This document shows, piece by piece, positions 17,739 through 25,686 of a stretch of DNA of 64,000 nucleotides (position 1 is the stretch's first letter; every line of letters begins with the position of its first letter). The DNA is from Agilicoccus flavus (lineage in GTDB: Bacteria; Actinomycetota; Actinomycetes; Actinomycetales; Dermatophilaceae). The notes beneath the pieces were generated by a model. The model ran no database searches. It was not told where the DNA came from and saw nothing but the letters and a program-made list of their open reading frames with translations. The stretch lies in assembly GCF_014857905.1 (NCBI RefSeq), contig NZ_JACYXE010000001.1, forward strand, positions 731,714 to 795,713, written 5' to 3'. The translations under genes and the position numbers were made by a program.

Positions 17739-18234
17739 ATGACACCTCCTTGCGACGGTTGCGGTTTCGTCTACGACTCGGTGCCTCGCGGCTCGATCGC
17801 CGCTCGGCTCGTGACGGAGGCGAGCGCGGTCGCCGACTCTCTGTGGACAGCGGATCCCCGGCACCGACCGACGCACGGTTGGTCTGCCACGCAGTACGGC
17901 GGCCACGTGCGTGACGTGCTCATCGTGCAACGGGAGCGGCTGCTCGGGGTTCGAGCGCACGGTTCCGGCCCGGTTCCTCCGATGGCACGCGACGCGCGTG
18001 CCGACTGGGGCGAATACGACGACCTCGACCTCACCACGGCCGCCGCGGAGGTGGTCGCCGCGGCGGGGCGACTCGGGCGATCGATGGCGCCTCCTGGGGG
18101 ACGACGACTGGGAGCTCACCCTCGTCTACAACTACCCGGAACCGCGGGAACGCTCCCTCACGTGGCTGGGGCAGCACACGATCCACGAGCTCGTCCACCA
18201 CGGGCGGGACATCGTCCGCGTCGGGCGGCGGTGA
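17739..18234 (+). pseudogene. DinB-like / maleylpyruvate isomerase-type protein, frameshifted
   Basis: The first frame, from ATG 17739, gives CDGCGFVYDSV, WSATQYGGHVRDVLIVQRER and DWGEYDDLDLTTAAAEVV, a DinB-type four-helix protein with the CxxCGF opening seen in one subfamily. At about 18070-18085 homology jumps to another frame (RLLGDDDWELTLVYNYPEP, then GQHTIHELVHHGRDI), which carries the C-terminal metal-binding His cluster and ends at 18234. One base gained or lost explains the shift. It may be a real frameshift or a sequencing error. If intact, it would be a mycothiol- or metal-dependent enzyme of unknown substrate. Confidence 0.72.
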
Positions 18235-18244
18235 GGATCACCGC
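18228..18244. terminator. Hairpin at the end of the DinB-like gene
   Basis: GCGGTGA-GGA-TCACCGC is a perfect 7-bp stem with a 3-base loop that begins in the stop codon of the upstream gene. There is no clear U-tract, as is common in GC-rich actinobacteria, so terminator function is a guess. Confidence 0.35.
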
Positions 18245-18318
18245 GGCCCGACGTGGGCGAGGTCCGCGCGGATGCTGTGTCGTGTCGGCCGGTGACGTGT
18301 CGAGGTGGGCGCGGAGGA

Positions 18319-18807
18319 TCAGGCCGCCACGAGCGCGTCGATCTGGTTGATGGCCGAACTCGCCCCCTCCATGACACCCATGTCGAGCACCTGCTGCAGG
18401 GCCTCGGCGGAGTCGTAGGTGGAGACGAACGTAGCACGCGTGCCGGCCTCGGTCGCCTCCAGTCGCGTCTGCGTCGTCGACACGGGCAGGTCCGGGTTCG
18501 GGGCGAACTGCTCGTCCTTCGCGAAGCCGTCCTCGAAGGAGAAGGAGCGCGGCTCGTCGACCTCGAGGACCCGCCAGTAGCCGTAGTACTTCTCGCCCTC
18601 CGGTCCGGTCATGTAATAGGTGACGCGGCCGCCGGGGGTGAGGTCGTGGTCGACGACCGTCGCCGGGTGGGTCGGCGGACCCCAGATGCGCTCGAGCTGG
18701 CGCGGGTCGGCGTACACCTGCCAGACGCGTTCCGGCGGGGCCGCGAACTCGGCCTCGATGGTGACGGTGCGGCTCTCCAGGTCGTGGTGGGTGTCGGTGA
18801 CGGGCAT
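18319..18807 (-). CDS. SRPBCC (AHSA1-type) protein controlled with ArsR
   Basis: 162 residues. AHSA1/START-like fold with TVTIEAEFAAPPERVWQVYA at residues 14-33, the central WGPPTHPATVVDHDLTPGG, and the C-terminal helix RATFVSTYDSAEALQQVLDM. The fold forms a hydrophobic ligand cavity; the ligand is unknown. It begins 3 bp after the stop of the ArsR-type regulator, so it is the second gene of that operon. ArsR-AHSA1 pairs are very common in actinobacteria, and the AHSA1 partner is usually the regulated target. Confidence 0.85.
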   Translation of the reverse strand: MPVTDTHHDLESRTVTIEAEFAAPPERVWQVYADPRQLERIWGPPTHPATVVDHDLTPGGRVTYYMTGPEGEKYYGYWRVLEVDEPRSFSFEDGFAKDEQFAPNPDLPVSTTQTRLEATEAGTRATFVSTYDSAEALQQVLDMGVMEGASSAINQIDALVAA

Positions 18808-18810
18808 GGC

Positions 18811-19143
18811 TCAGTCCTTGTCCTCGCGAAGCAGGTCGTCGATGCGGGCGACGCGACCGCGCCAGACACCCTCCAGGTCGGTGAGCATCTCGCGGACGGA
18901 TCGCACGGAGTCCACGTCGCCGCTCGCCAGGGCCTCCCGGCCCCGGCGCCGCTTGACGAGCAGGCCTGCCCGCTCCAGCACGGCGACGTGCTTCTGGACG
19001 GCGGCGAAGCTCATGTCGTACTCCGCCGCCAACGCCGAGACCGAATGCTCGCCGGCCAGCACGCGTCGCAGGATGTCGCGGCGGGTGCGGTCCGAGAGCG
19101 CGTGGAACCAGGCGTCCGCCCGGTCCTCGTCCTCCTCGGTCAC
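18811..19143 (-). CDS. ArsR-family transcriptional regulator
   Basis: 110 residues from GTG 19143; an in-frame GTG 6 bp upstream is an alternative. The winged helix is clear: WFHALSDRTRRDILRRVLAG, then SVSALAAEYDMSFAAVQKHV and LERAGLLVKRRRGREAL. No metal-binding cysteine motif is present, so this is the non-metal SdpR-like type often paired with AHSA1 proteins. It leads the two-gene operon with the SRPBCC protein, and a near-perfect palindrome lies 8 bp upstream of its start, pointing to autorepression. Confidence 0.87.
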   Translation of the reverse strand: MTEEDEDRADAWFHALSDRTRRDILRRVLAGEHSVSALAAEYDMSFAAVQKHVAVLERAGLLVKRRRGREALASGDVDSVRSVREMLTDLEGVWRGRVARIDDLLREDKD

Positions 19144-19150
19144 ACCCACA

Positions 19151-19174
19151 ACATACAACCGCTTGGTTGTATGT
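19151..19174. promoter_or_regulatory. ArsR operator palindrome
   Basis: Arms ACATACAACC (19151-19160) and GGTTGTATGT (19165-19174) around a GCTT spacer form a perfect 10-bp dyad. It is an AT-rich island in GC-rich DNA immediately upstream of the ArsR start. Size and position fit the binding site of a dimeric winged-helix repressor blocking its own promoter. Confidence 0.75.
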
Positions 19175-19192
19175 GGCAAGGGCCGTCGTCGA

Positions 19193-19375
19193 TCAGTGCC
19201 GCATCGCCCACTTGCGAGCGCCCGGCAGCGTGGCGAATGTGCCGTACCACCCACCGGCGGCGTTGCAGACGTCCCAGCGAGCGCGGTAGCTCGGCCGGTC
19301 CCGGCGATGCACCAGGTACCGCCGCCCGCTCGGGCTGGTGGTGATGAGGAAGGTGTCGGTGTCGATGCGCTCCAT
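19193..19375 (-). CDS. Small hypothetical protein
   Basis: 60 residues from the ATG at 19375, chosen because GGGGGA lies 8 bp upstream; an ATG 9 bp earlier has no room for a ribosome site. Sequence: MERIDTDTFLITTSPSG, then RYLVHRRDRPSYRARWDVC and WYGTFATLPGARKW. It looks like a compact beta-rich domain with one cysteine and several aromatic residues. No family is recognised. It lies between the ArsR operon and the MerR gene on the same strand. Confidence 0.5.
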   Translation of the reverse strand: MERIDTDTFLITTSPSGRRYLVHRRDRPSYRARWDVCNAAGGWYGTFATLPGARKWAMRH

Positions 19376-19558
19376 GTCCGTCATCCCCCTGGCTCGATGC
19401 CCCTCTCCCCAGCGCGGCCTGTACCCCCTTGATCGGCAGTCGGACGTCCGACCTGAAGTCGATCGAGGCACGAAGTTGGTCGACCGTACTGGACGCCGCG
19501 GAGAGGTGACGTGGTCGGCGCCCACCTGCGGCCTCCGAGGTGAGCGCCGACCGAACGG

Positions 19559-20350
19559 TCAGGCGGTGGTGACGGGCTGCTGGAGCTCGGTCACCCAGTC
19601 CGCCTGATCCTCCGACTCGGACCGCACGTACAGCTCGCGACACGGCCCGGCGAAGTCGTGCTCGCCGTCGACGATCCACCGGTGCAGCTGCTGCCACGAC
19701 TCCCCGATCGTCGTCATCGGGCCGACGTGGACACCGCAGACCGCGGTCGTCACCGGCAGGTCGACGACCTCGAGACCGGCCGGGGGCTCGCCGTCGTGGG
19801 CGAACCCGACGACGACGTTCATGCCCGTGTCGGTGAAGTCGTACGTGGCCATCGGGACGCGGAGGTTCGCCCCGGTGGGCGACAGCGCTTCCTCGACCCG
19901 CCGGAACATGGGGCCGACGTGCTCGCCGACAGAGTCGGGATCCAGGGTGGCCCGGAGGGCGGCGAGGCGGACGGCGGGAACGGTCTTGAGCACGTAGTCG
20001 GTGGGCATGGTGTTCTCCTTCTCGATCATTCGCAGACGTGACTCGATCGTCGCCAGCCGGGTGCGGGCGGCGCGCATCTCGTCCTCGATCTGCGATCGGC
20101 GCAGCCGGTACATCCCGCGTAGCTCCTCCGACGACGGCCCGTCGGCGACGAGGCCGCCGATCTGGTCGAGCGAGAAGCCGAGATCGCGCAACGCGATGAT
20201 CCGGTTGAGGGCGGGGAGCTGCTCGGGGTCGTAGGAGCGGTAGCCGGTCCACTCGTCGACGTGCACCGGCCGCAGCAGCCCGGTCGCGTCGTAGTGGCGC
20301 AACATCCGCACCGACACCTGCCCGAGTCGGGCGAAGTCTCCGATCAACAT
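19559..20350 (-). CDS. MerR-family regulator with GyrI-like effector domain
   Basis: 263 residues from ATG 20350. The N-terminal MerR wing-helix (IGDFARLGQVSVRMLRHYDA, then WTGYRSYDPEQLPALNRI) is followed by a coiled coil (residues 78-118) and a GyrI-like small-molecule domain (YVLKTVPAVRLAALRATLD, then ELYVRSE near the end). This architecture matches BmrR-type activators that sense cationic drugs and induce efflux. No efflux gene adjoins; a truncated PIN-domain gene starts divergently at the same point. The effector is unknown. Confidence 0.85.
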   Translation of the reverse strand: MLIGDFARLGQVSVRMLRHYDATGLLRPVHVDEWTGYRSYDPEQLPALNRIIALRDLGFSLDQIGGLVADGPSSEELRGMYRLRRSQIEDEMRAARTRLATIESRLRMIEKENTMPTDYVLKTVPAVRLAALRATLDPDSVGEHVGPMFRRVEEALSPTGANLRVPMATYDFTDTGMNVVVGFAHDGEPPAGLEVVDLPVTTAVCGVHVGPMTTIGESWQQLHRWIVDGEHDFAGPCRELYVRSESEDQADWVTELQQPVTTA

Positions 20351-20399
20351 GGCACCGTTCTCCCGCCTCACACGGTGTCAGGGTCAAGACCCACAGCCT

Positions 20400-20774
20400 G
20401 GCACCCACGCCTTGTTGTGGGCCTGGACCGAGCCCGCCCGCCTGAGCGCCGACGCGCACGCAGCGGTCTCCGACCGCGACAACGACCTGCTGGTCAGCGC
20501 CGCGTCGGCCTGGGAGATCGCCACGAAGAACCGCCTGGGCAAGCTCGGCCGGGCCGACGGGCTCATCGCCGGCTACGCACGCAACCTCGAACGTCTGCGG
20601 GCGCGGGAACTGCTCATCACCTCATCGCACGCGCTCCTCGCCGGGGGACTGACGTGCGGCCACCAGGATCCGTTCGACCGGTTGATCGCGGCTCAGGGGA
20701 TCCTCGAGGGGTTGAGCGTCATCACCGCGGACCCGGCTCTGCACGCCCTCGACGGGCTCGCCACCCACTGGTGA
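20400..20774 (+). pseudogene. N-terminally truncated PIN-domain (VapC-type) toxin
   Basis: The frame reads GTHALLWAWTEPARLSADAH, then LLVSAASAWEIATKNRLGKL and DPFDRLIAAQ, ending near HALDGLATHW. This is a VapC-like PIN domain of the usual size except at the N-terminus, where the opening strand and the first catalytic Asp (LLLDTHALLW in relatives) are gone and Gly stands in place of Asp. Upstream sequence belongs to the MerR promoter region and there is no antitoxin. The frame stays open to an ATG at 20349, but the missing Asp means RNase activity is unlikely. Confidence 0.72.
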
Positions 20775-20855
20775 CCCCGCGCAGGGATCCCGCCACCCGA
20801 TCGACGTCAGGGCAGCGGCGTCGGTCCCCGCTGGAACGTGTTGTCGGGGAGCGTG

Positions 20856-20965
20856 ACGCAGTTTCGACGATGGAGGAACGACCCCACGCGTCGCGCCAGG
20901 TCGCTGACCTGGGGTGTTGCCCAGGTGGTGCGAGACCGCCCGCTCCCGCATCGTCGAAACTGCGT
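20856..20965. repeat. Long imperfect inverted repeat with central hairpin
   Basis: Perfect 17-bp arms at 20856-20872 (ACGCAGTTTCGACGATG) and 20949-20965 (its complement) enclose 76 bp. Just inside the arms 7 of 10 further bases pair, and the middle holds a perfect 7-bp stem CCAGGTC-GCT-GACCTGG at 20896-20912. The whole could fold into one long rod. It has no gene and lies between the truncated PIN gene and the cyclodeaminase gene. It looks like a palindromic intergenic repeat or a small non-autonomous element. Confidence 0.7.
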
Positions 20966-21018
20966 GACGAATCCGGCGACCTCCCCGGCGGGCCCATCGT
21001 CGAGACACCCCGGGCGGA

Positions 21019-21579
21019 TCAGAGGTCGCGCAGCGCCTCGGCGTAGGCGTGGGTGCGCTCGGCCAGGGCCCGCGCCGCCTCGACGAGGTCGGGGGCGCGG
21101 TCGGGAGAAGCGTCGAGCCGGACGACGTCGGCGGCCGAGGCCACGGCCGCGTCGGCGAGGCGCAGCGCGGTCGCTGCGTCGCCGACGAGGTCGGGTTTGA
21201 CGGAGCCGTGCAGCTCGGCCGCGACCCGCGCGACGGCGGTGCCCACCCGGCAGACCTCCAGGGGTACGGCGCAGGCGGTCCGCGCGGCCTGAGTGACCCG
21301 CTCGTCCCGCTCGGGGTCGTCCTTCGGGAGCTGCCACGCCTGCACGAGCGGGGCAAAGGCGGGGCCGTCGGCGTCGGCGAGCTCCCGCAGTCGCTCGCGC
21401 GCGGCGACGAGCTCGCCGACCCGCGCCTCGTCCCACCCGGCGAACCGCGCGCACATCGTCGCGACCGCGGCCGCCGACGCCGCCGCCAGGGCGACGTGCG
21501 GCCCGGCCCCCACCTCAGGGGTTCTCGCCTCGGTGCGGGCCAGCAGCTCGTCGACCGAGGACTCGAAGATCGCTGCCAT
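21019..21579 (-). CDS. Cyclodeaminase/cyclohydrolase-family protein
   Basis: 186 residues from ATG 21579. All-helical protein with VDELLARTEARTPEVGAGPH, AALAAASAAAVATMCARFAG-like helices and AVPLEVCRVGTAVARVAAEL, matching the formimidotetrahydrofolate cyclodeaminase domain (FTCD C-terminal domain family), which is usually about 180-210 residues when free-standing. In animals the domain releases ammonia from formimino-tetrahydrofolate. Free-standing bacterial members may act on folates or serve other roles. There are no histidine-degradation genes nearby, so the pathway is uncertain. Confidence 0.75.
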   Translation of the reverse strand: MAAIFESSVDELLARTEARTPEVGAGPHVALAAASAAAVATMCARFAGWDEARVGELVAARERLRELADADGPAFAPLVQAWQLPKDDPERDERVTQAARTACAVPLEVCRVGTAVARVAAELHGSVKPDLVGDAATALRLADAAVASAADVVRLDASPDRAPDLVEAARALAERTHAYAEALRDL

Positions 21580-21620
21580 GTCCCGACCCTGCCACGGCGG
21601 GGCCCGGCGCGGGCGGCTGC

Positions 21621-22009
21621 TCAGCCCCAGATCGCGAAGCAGAAGGGATGACCGGCGGGGTCGAGGAGGACGACCCACTTTCCGGCCGCCTCGGCCGGCT
21701 GCGGCTGCGCCAGGGTCGCGCCCAGCTCGATCCCCGGTCTGTGGCGGCGTCGAGGTCCTGCACGCTGAGGTCGAGGTGGAACTGCTTGGCGCCGTGGTCG
21801 GGCCACGCGGGTCGGCTGTAGTTGTCGTCGCGCCCGAAGCCGAGGCGCACGCCGCCGGCCTCGACCATCGCGTAGTCGCCCTCGTCGTGCGTGATCTCCC
21901 CGCCGAGCAGGCGGGACCAGAACTGCGCCATCGCGTGGGCGTCGTCGCAGTCGACGGTGACCATGGCCAGGCTGATCGCGGTGTCGTTGATCTCCGTGTC
22001 GTTCGTCAT
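21621..22009 (-). pseudogene. VOC-family (glyoxalase-like) protein, frameshifted
   Basis: From ATG 22009 the frame gives AISLAMVTVDCDDAHAMAQF, GDYAMVEAGGVRLGFGR and KQFHLDLSVQDLDAAT, a typical VOC domain. At about 21737 homology moves to another frame (IELGATLAQPQPAEAAGKW, then VVLLDPAGHPFCFAIWG), which holds the final metal-binding strand and stop at 21621. GACCGGGGATCGAG lacks one base relative to the expected GACCGGGCGATCGAG, so a single-base deletion explains it. If repaired, the protein would be about 130 residues. It may be a sequence error. Confidence 0.75.
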
Positions 22010-22019
22010 GGCCACGACG

Positions 22020-22841
22020 CTAGGCCCGCGCCACCGCGCGGTCTTGAACGGATCGGACGTCGATCACCGACCCGTCGCCGTGCCAGCCCACCGCCGGCGA
22101 CGCGAAGAGCTCGCGGGCCGTGCGACCCGACAGGCGCCGGGCCTCGCGACCGAGGTGCGCCTGGTCGGCGTAGCCCGCGCAGGCGGCGATCAGCGCGATC
22201 GACCGGGAGCGGTCGGCCCGGTGCAGGGCGAGAGCCCGCTGCAGGCGCAGGATCCCTCGAAGCGTCGCGGGGCCGTAGCCGAACTCCGCCAGGCAGCGCC
22301 GGTGCAGCTGCCGCGTCGACAGCCCGAGCGCGTCCGCGAGTTCGGCGATGCCGTCGCTGCCCGCGATGAGCCGCCGGGCCGCCTGGGGCGCGACGTCGTC
22401 GACGCCCGCCTCGGCGAGGAGATGCGCGACGAGGTCGAGAAGCACCGCCGACCGTTCGGTCGGGGCGGCCCGGCGGACCCGGTCCTCCGCGCGGCCCACG
22501 ACCGCGGCCGGGAGGAGCGCCGCGAGGTCGACGCGCCGGTCGCGCAGCTCCGACACGGGCAGGCGCAGGACGGCACGCGCCGCGCCCGGCCGCAGACGCA
22601 CTCCGCTCACCTCGATCGGCGCGGCGCGGGGCGCGGCCCAGGCGTGCGTCTCCGGGCCGCAGACGAGCAGCCCTCGACCCTCGAGCCACATGAGTTCCAC
22701 GCACCCGTCGGGCAGCATGAGGTCGACGGTGCCCATCGTCGCGTCCCAGCGGCACACCGCCACCGGGGTCAGCGGCGGCGGCGGCCGCACCGGGGCGTAG
22801 GCGCCCGCACCCGTCCCGGTGGGGGCCGTCGCGCGGTCCAT
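22020..22841 (-). CDS. AraC-family transcriptional regulator
   Basis: 273 residues from ATG 22841. An N-terminal ligand-type domain (DGCVELMWLEGRGLLVCGPE) leads into the paired helix-turn-helix at residues 175-260: DGIAELADALGLSTRQLHRR and GYGPATLRGILRLQRALALH, then IALIAACAGYADQAHLGREA. The composition resembles AraC regulators carrying a DUF6597-type sensing domain. It lies directly upstream of the VOC pseudogene on the same strand with only a 10-bp gap, so that gene was probably its co-transcribed partner, and it is divergent from a MerR gene. Confidence 0.82.
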   Translation of the reverse strand: MDRATAPTGTGAGAYAPVRPPPPLTPVAVCRWDATMGTVDLMLPDGCVELMWLEGRGLLVCGPETHAWAAPRAAPIEVSGVRLRPGAARAVLRLPVSELRDRRVDLAALLPAAVVGRAEDRVRRAAPTERSAVLLDLVAHLLAEAGVDDVAPQAARRLIAGSDGIAELADALGLSTRQLHRRCLAEFGYGPATLRGILRLQRALALHRADRSRSIALIAACAGYADQAHLGREARRLSGRTARELFASPAVGWHGDGSVIDVRSVQDRAVARA

Positions 22842-22986
22842 GGTCGAAGGCTCGCACAGACCGGTGGTCCGAGGGGTGGGTCGGCCGACGCTTGACCTTC
22901 CCCTTGGCGGAAGCCACAGCGTGGGATCAGCGGGGCCGCCGGCGACGAGAATCGGCGCGACCGCCGAGATGAAGGAGTCGCACGTG

Positions 22987-23823
22987 ATGACCATCGGGGA
23001 GTTCGCCGCGCTGTCGGGCCTGAGCGCGAAGGCGCTGCGGTTCTACGACGAGAAGGGCCTGCTCGCGCCGCGCGACGTGGATCCGACGACGGGGTATCGG
23101 CGCTACGGCGCGGGTCAGGTCCGCCGCGCCGCGACGATCAAGCTGCTGCGGGACATGGGGATGCCGCTGGCGCAGGTGCGCGAGGCCGTCGATCGGCCCG
23201 ACGAGTCCGACCGCATCGTCGCCGACTTCCGGGCCCGGGTCGCCGCCGACCGCGAGCGGCAGGACCGGGCGATGCGCGTCGCCGAGACGTTCCTGCCCGC
23301 CTACGAGAACGGCGCCCCCGCGCAACGCCGGCGCGCGGCGCGCCAGGCCTGGGCGGGGGTGGCGATGACCCTCGACCTCGACCGGCTCGGCAGCGACGAC
23401 GGCGCAGGCGTGGCCGAGGCGAACGACACCGCCGACGACTCCTTCGGCGAGCTCTACCGCGCCCTCGCGCAGCGCGGCCTCACGCCGACGGGCCCGTTCT
23501 GGTCGACCCTCGGCGCGGCGGGTGTGGGCCCCGAGCAGATCCTGCTGTGCTGGCCCATCCCCGACCCCGGCGACGCCCTCGCCGACCTCACGGACCTCGG
23601 CGGGAACCGGGTCGTGAACGGGGTGCTGGACGAGCGGGAGGAAATGTTCGCGAGGTGCGACGTGGGCGACGACGTGGCCGAGTCGGGCGCCGCGCTCCCC
23701 GGTGTCGTCGCGTTCATGGAGGCCGTGGAGGACCTCGGCGTCGAGGACCGGGAGGTCCGTCAGGTCGGCGTGCTCGGCCCGGACGGTGTCCCCGTCGCCA
23801 TGGAGCTGACGGTCACGCTCTGA
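22987..23823 (+). CDS. MerR-family transcriptional regulator
   Basis: 278 residues from ATG 22987; a GTG one codon earlier and an ATG at 22969 are also possible, with AAGGAG at the right distance for the former two. The wing-helix is textbook (MTIGEFAALSGLSAKALRFYD region, then TTGYRRYGAGQVRRAATIKL). A coiled coil spans residues 75-115. The C-terminal half (WSTLGAAGVGPEQILLCWPI, then NRVVNGVLDEREEMFARCDV) is a distinct effector domain, not GyrI-like in any clear way. Its target is not evident from the neighbourhood. Confidence 0.82.
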   Translation: MTIGEFAALSGLSAKALRFYDEKGLLAPRDVDPTTGYRRYGAGQVRRAATIKLLRDMGMPLAQVREAVDRPDESDRIVADFRARVAADRERQDRAMRVAETFLPAYENGAPAQRRRAARQAWAGVAMTLDLDRLGSDDGAGVAEANDTADDSFGELYRALAQRGLTPTGPFWSTLGAAGVGPEQILLCWPIPDPGDALADLTDLGGNRVVNGVLDEREEMFARCDVGDDVAESGAALPGVVAFMEAVEDLGVEDREVRQVGVLGPDGVPVAMELTVTL

Positions 23824-23854
23824 GGCATCCGTCCGAGCACGCAGAGTCGGCGGC

Positions 23855-24703
23855 CTACGCGGCGTACGCGGCCCGGACGATCTCGACGAGGAGACCGGTG
23901 AGGGGGTGGGCGTCGCCGGCCCGCCAGGCGAGTCTCACCTCGAGGTCCGGGGCGTCGCGGATGGGCACGAAACGCACGGAGGACCGGGCGTAGTGGTCCG
24001 CGGTGGCCTCGGCGGTGATGCCGACACAGCCGCCACCTTCGATCGTGTCGAGCCAATGGTCGGTGTCGAAGGTGTCGACCGTTCTGACCGGTCGGTCGAA
24101 GAGGGACTCGTCGGTCGTGCCCGTGCGGCGGTTGCCCGCCACGGCGTGCTCCGCGACGTCGGAGAGGCTGACGACGCGCCGCCGTCCCAACGGGTGGTGC
24201 CGGGCGACGGCGCAGGCACGCCGCTCGGTGCCGACGACGGCGTGCTCGAGGCCCTGCGGCGGACGCCCGCGCAGCACCCCGACGTCGGCGCGACGCTCGG
24301 CCACGCCACCGGTCGCTGACGCCATCTGGACGACGGCGAGCTCGCAGCCCGTCTGCCGGTCGCCCCAGGCCCGGTAGACGGCAGACGTCCGCGCCCCGAA
24401 ACCGGCCCAGGGGCTACCGACCGTGAGGCGTTGCGGGGTCGGCGATCGCAAGAGGCCTTCCCACCGGGCGACCAGGTCGGCGGCGCGCCCGGCGAACTCG
24501 CGACCCGCCGCCGTGGGGGTGGCGCCCCGGTTGGTGCGATCGACGAGCCGGTACCCGAGCGCCCGCTCCAGCTGCTGGACCGTCCGGCTGACGGTGGCCT
24601 GCGTCGTGCCCAGCGCGATCGCGGCGTCGGTGAACGTCTCCTCCTCGACGAGGGCGAGGAACGCGCGCAGGTGCCGCACCTCCACCTCCGCCGGTTCCGC
24701 CAT
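23855..24703 (-). CDS. LysR-family transcriptional regulator
   Basis: 282 residues from ATG 24703. The N-terminal helix-turn-helix is VRHLRAFLALVEEETFTDAA followed by IALGTTQATVSRTVQQLERA. The periplasmic-binding-like effector domain follows (LTVGSPWAGFG, LGRRRVVSLSDVAEHAVAGN and GGGCVGITAEATADHY). It is transcribed away from an EamA-type exporter with 71 bp between the starts, the classic layout of a LysR regulator and its target. The inducer is probably a substrate of the exporter. Confidence 0.86.
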   Translation of the reverse strand: MAEPAEVEVRHLRAFLALVEEETFTDAAIALGTTQATVSRTVQQLERALGYRLVDRTNRGATPTAAGREFAGRAADLVARWEGLLRSPTPQRLTVGSPWAGFGARTSAVYRAWGDRQTGCELAVVQMASATGGVAERRADVGVLRGRPPQGLEHAVVGTERRACAVARHHPLGRRRVVSLSDVAEHAVAGNRRTGTTDESLFDRPVRTVDTFDTDHWLDTIEGGGCVGITAEATADHYARSSVRFVPIRDAPDLEVRLAWRAGDAHPLTGLLVEIVRAAYAA

Positions 24704-24719
24704 ACCTCCTGCGTATGGC
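24699..24719. promoter_or_regulatory. LysR-type dyad between regulator and exporter
   Basis: GCCATA and TATGGC flank a 9-bp spacer, overlapping the LysR start codon. LysR boxes are dyads with a T-N11-A core; this one fits by size and lies in the 71-bp divergent gap. It would allow autorepression and activation of the exporter. Confidence 0.45.
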
Positions 24720-24774
24720 AGGGCGGCCTGCGCGCATTTCGATGCGGCCGAGGTCGGCGGCTGCACTGGGAGCC

Positions 24775-25686
24775 ATGAACGACGACTCGACCTCCCGACG
24801 CGCCGGGATCACGGCCCTCGTGGCCGGCGGCGCGAGCCAGTACGTCGGCGCGGCACTGGCGGTGACGCTCTTCCCCCTCCTCGGACCGGCGGGCGTCACC
24901 CTCGCGCGCCAACTCGTCCTCCTCGTCGTGCACGGGGGGCTCGCCCTCCGCCGCCCGGTGCGCCCGACGCCGCGCCAGCTGTTCCTCGCCGCGGTCTTCG
25001 GCGTCGTGCTCACGTCGATGAACCTCGCGATCTACGCCGCGATCGACCGGATCGGGCTCGGCACCGCGGTGACCCTGGAGTTCGTCGGCCCCATCGCGGT
25101 CGCGGTCCTCGGGCACCGGACCCGGCGCACCGCGGTGTGCAGCGCCGTGACCGCGCTGGGCGTCGTCGCGCTCGCCCGGCCCACCGCGACGACCGACTGG
25201 CTCGGCGTCGCGCTGGCCCTGTGGGCCGCCGCGTCGTGGGCGGCCTACATCTACGCCAACCGGGCGGTCGGACGCAGCCTGCCGGGGTTCACGGGATCGG
25301 CGCTGGCCGCGCTGACGTCGGTGGTGCTCATCGCGCCCGTCGCGCTGCCGCGCCTGGACTCCTCACTCGTCACGCCGGGCGTCGTCGGCCTGGCGATCGT
25401 CGTCGGCGTGCTCACGTCGGCCGTGCCCTACGCGCTCGACACGTTCTCCCTGCGCCGGCTCGACGCGTCGCTGTACGCGTCGCTCCTCGGGCTGTACCCG
25501 GTGCTGGCCTGCGTCGCCGGGGTCGTCCTCCTCGGCGAGTCGGTCGGCCCGGTCGAGGTGGTCGCGACGGCCTCGATCGTCGCGTCGAACGCGGTCGTCG
25601 TGCGGTCCCGGGGCGGTTCGCGCTGCTCAGGGCAGCGTGCGAGCTGTGGCCGGGTCGCGCGCGCCCATGCTCGGGGGCATGAGTGA
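24775..25686 (+). CDS. EamA/RhtA-type drug/metabolite exporter
   Basis: 303 residues with ten predicted membrane segments and the two EamA repeats. Visible pieces include SQYVGAALAVTLFPLLGPAG, LTSMNLAIYAAIDRIGLGTA and VTLEFVGPIAVAVLGHRTRR in the first half, and SWAAYIYANRAVGRSLPGF with SAVPYALDTFSLRRLDASLY in the second. The EFVGPIAVA stretch is typical of the RhtA branch that exports threonine, homoserine or related metabolites. Divergent from a LysR regulator. Its last 8 bp overlap the start of the ClpP gene. Confidence 0.85.
   Translation: MNDDSTSRRAGITALVAGGASQYVGAALAVTLFPLLGPAGVTLARQLVLLVVHGGLALRRPVRPTPRQLFLAAVFGVVLTSMNLAIYAAIDRIGLGTAVTLEFVGPIAVAVLGHRTRRTAVCSAVTALGVVALARPTATTDWLGVALALWAAASWAAYIYANRAVGRSLPGFTGSALAALTSVVLIAPVALPRLDSSLVTPGVVGLAIVVGVLTSAVPYALDTFSLRRLDASLYASLLGLYPVLACVAGVVLLGESVGPVEVVATASIVASNAVVVRSRGGSRCSGQRASCGRVARAHARGHE

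Noticed and set aside
17739..18234. Programmed ribosomal frameshifting in the DinB and VOC genes
   Set aside because: No slippery heptamer with a following pseudoknot is apparent, and these families are not known to use it.
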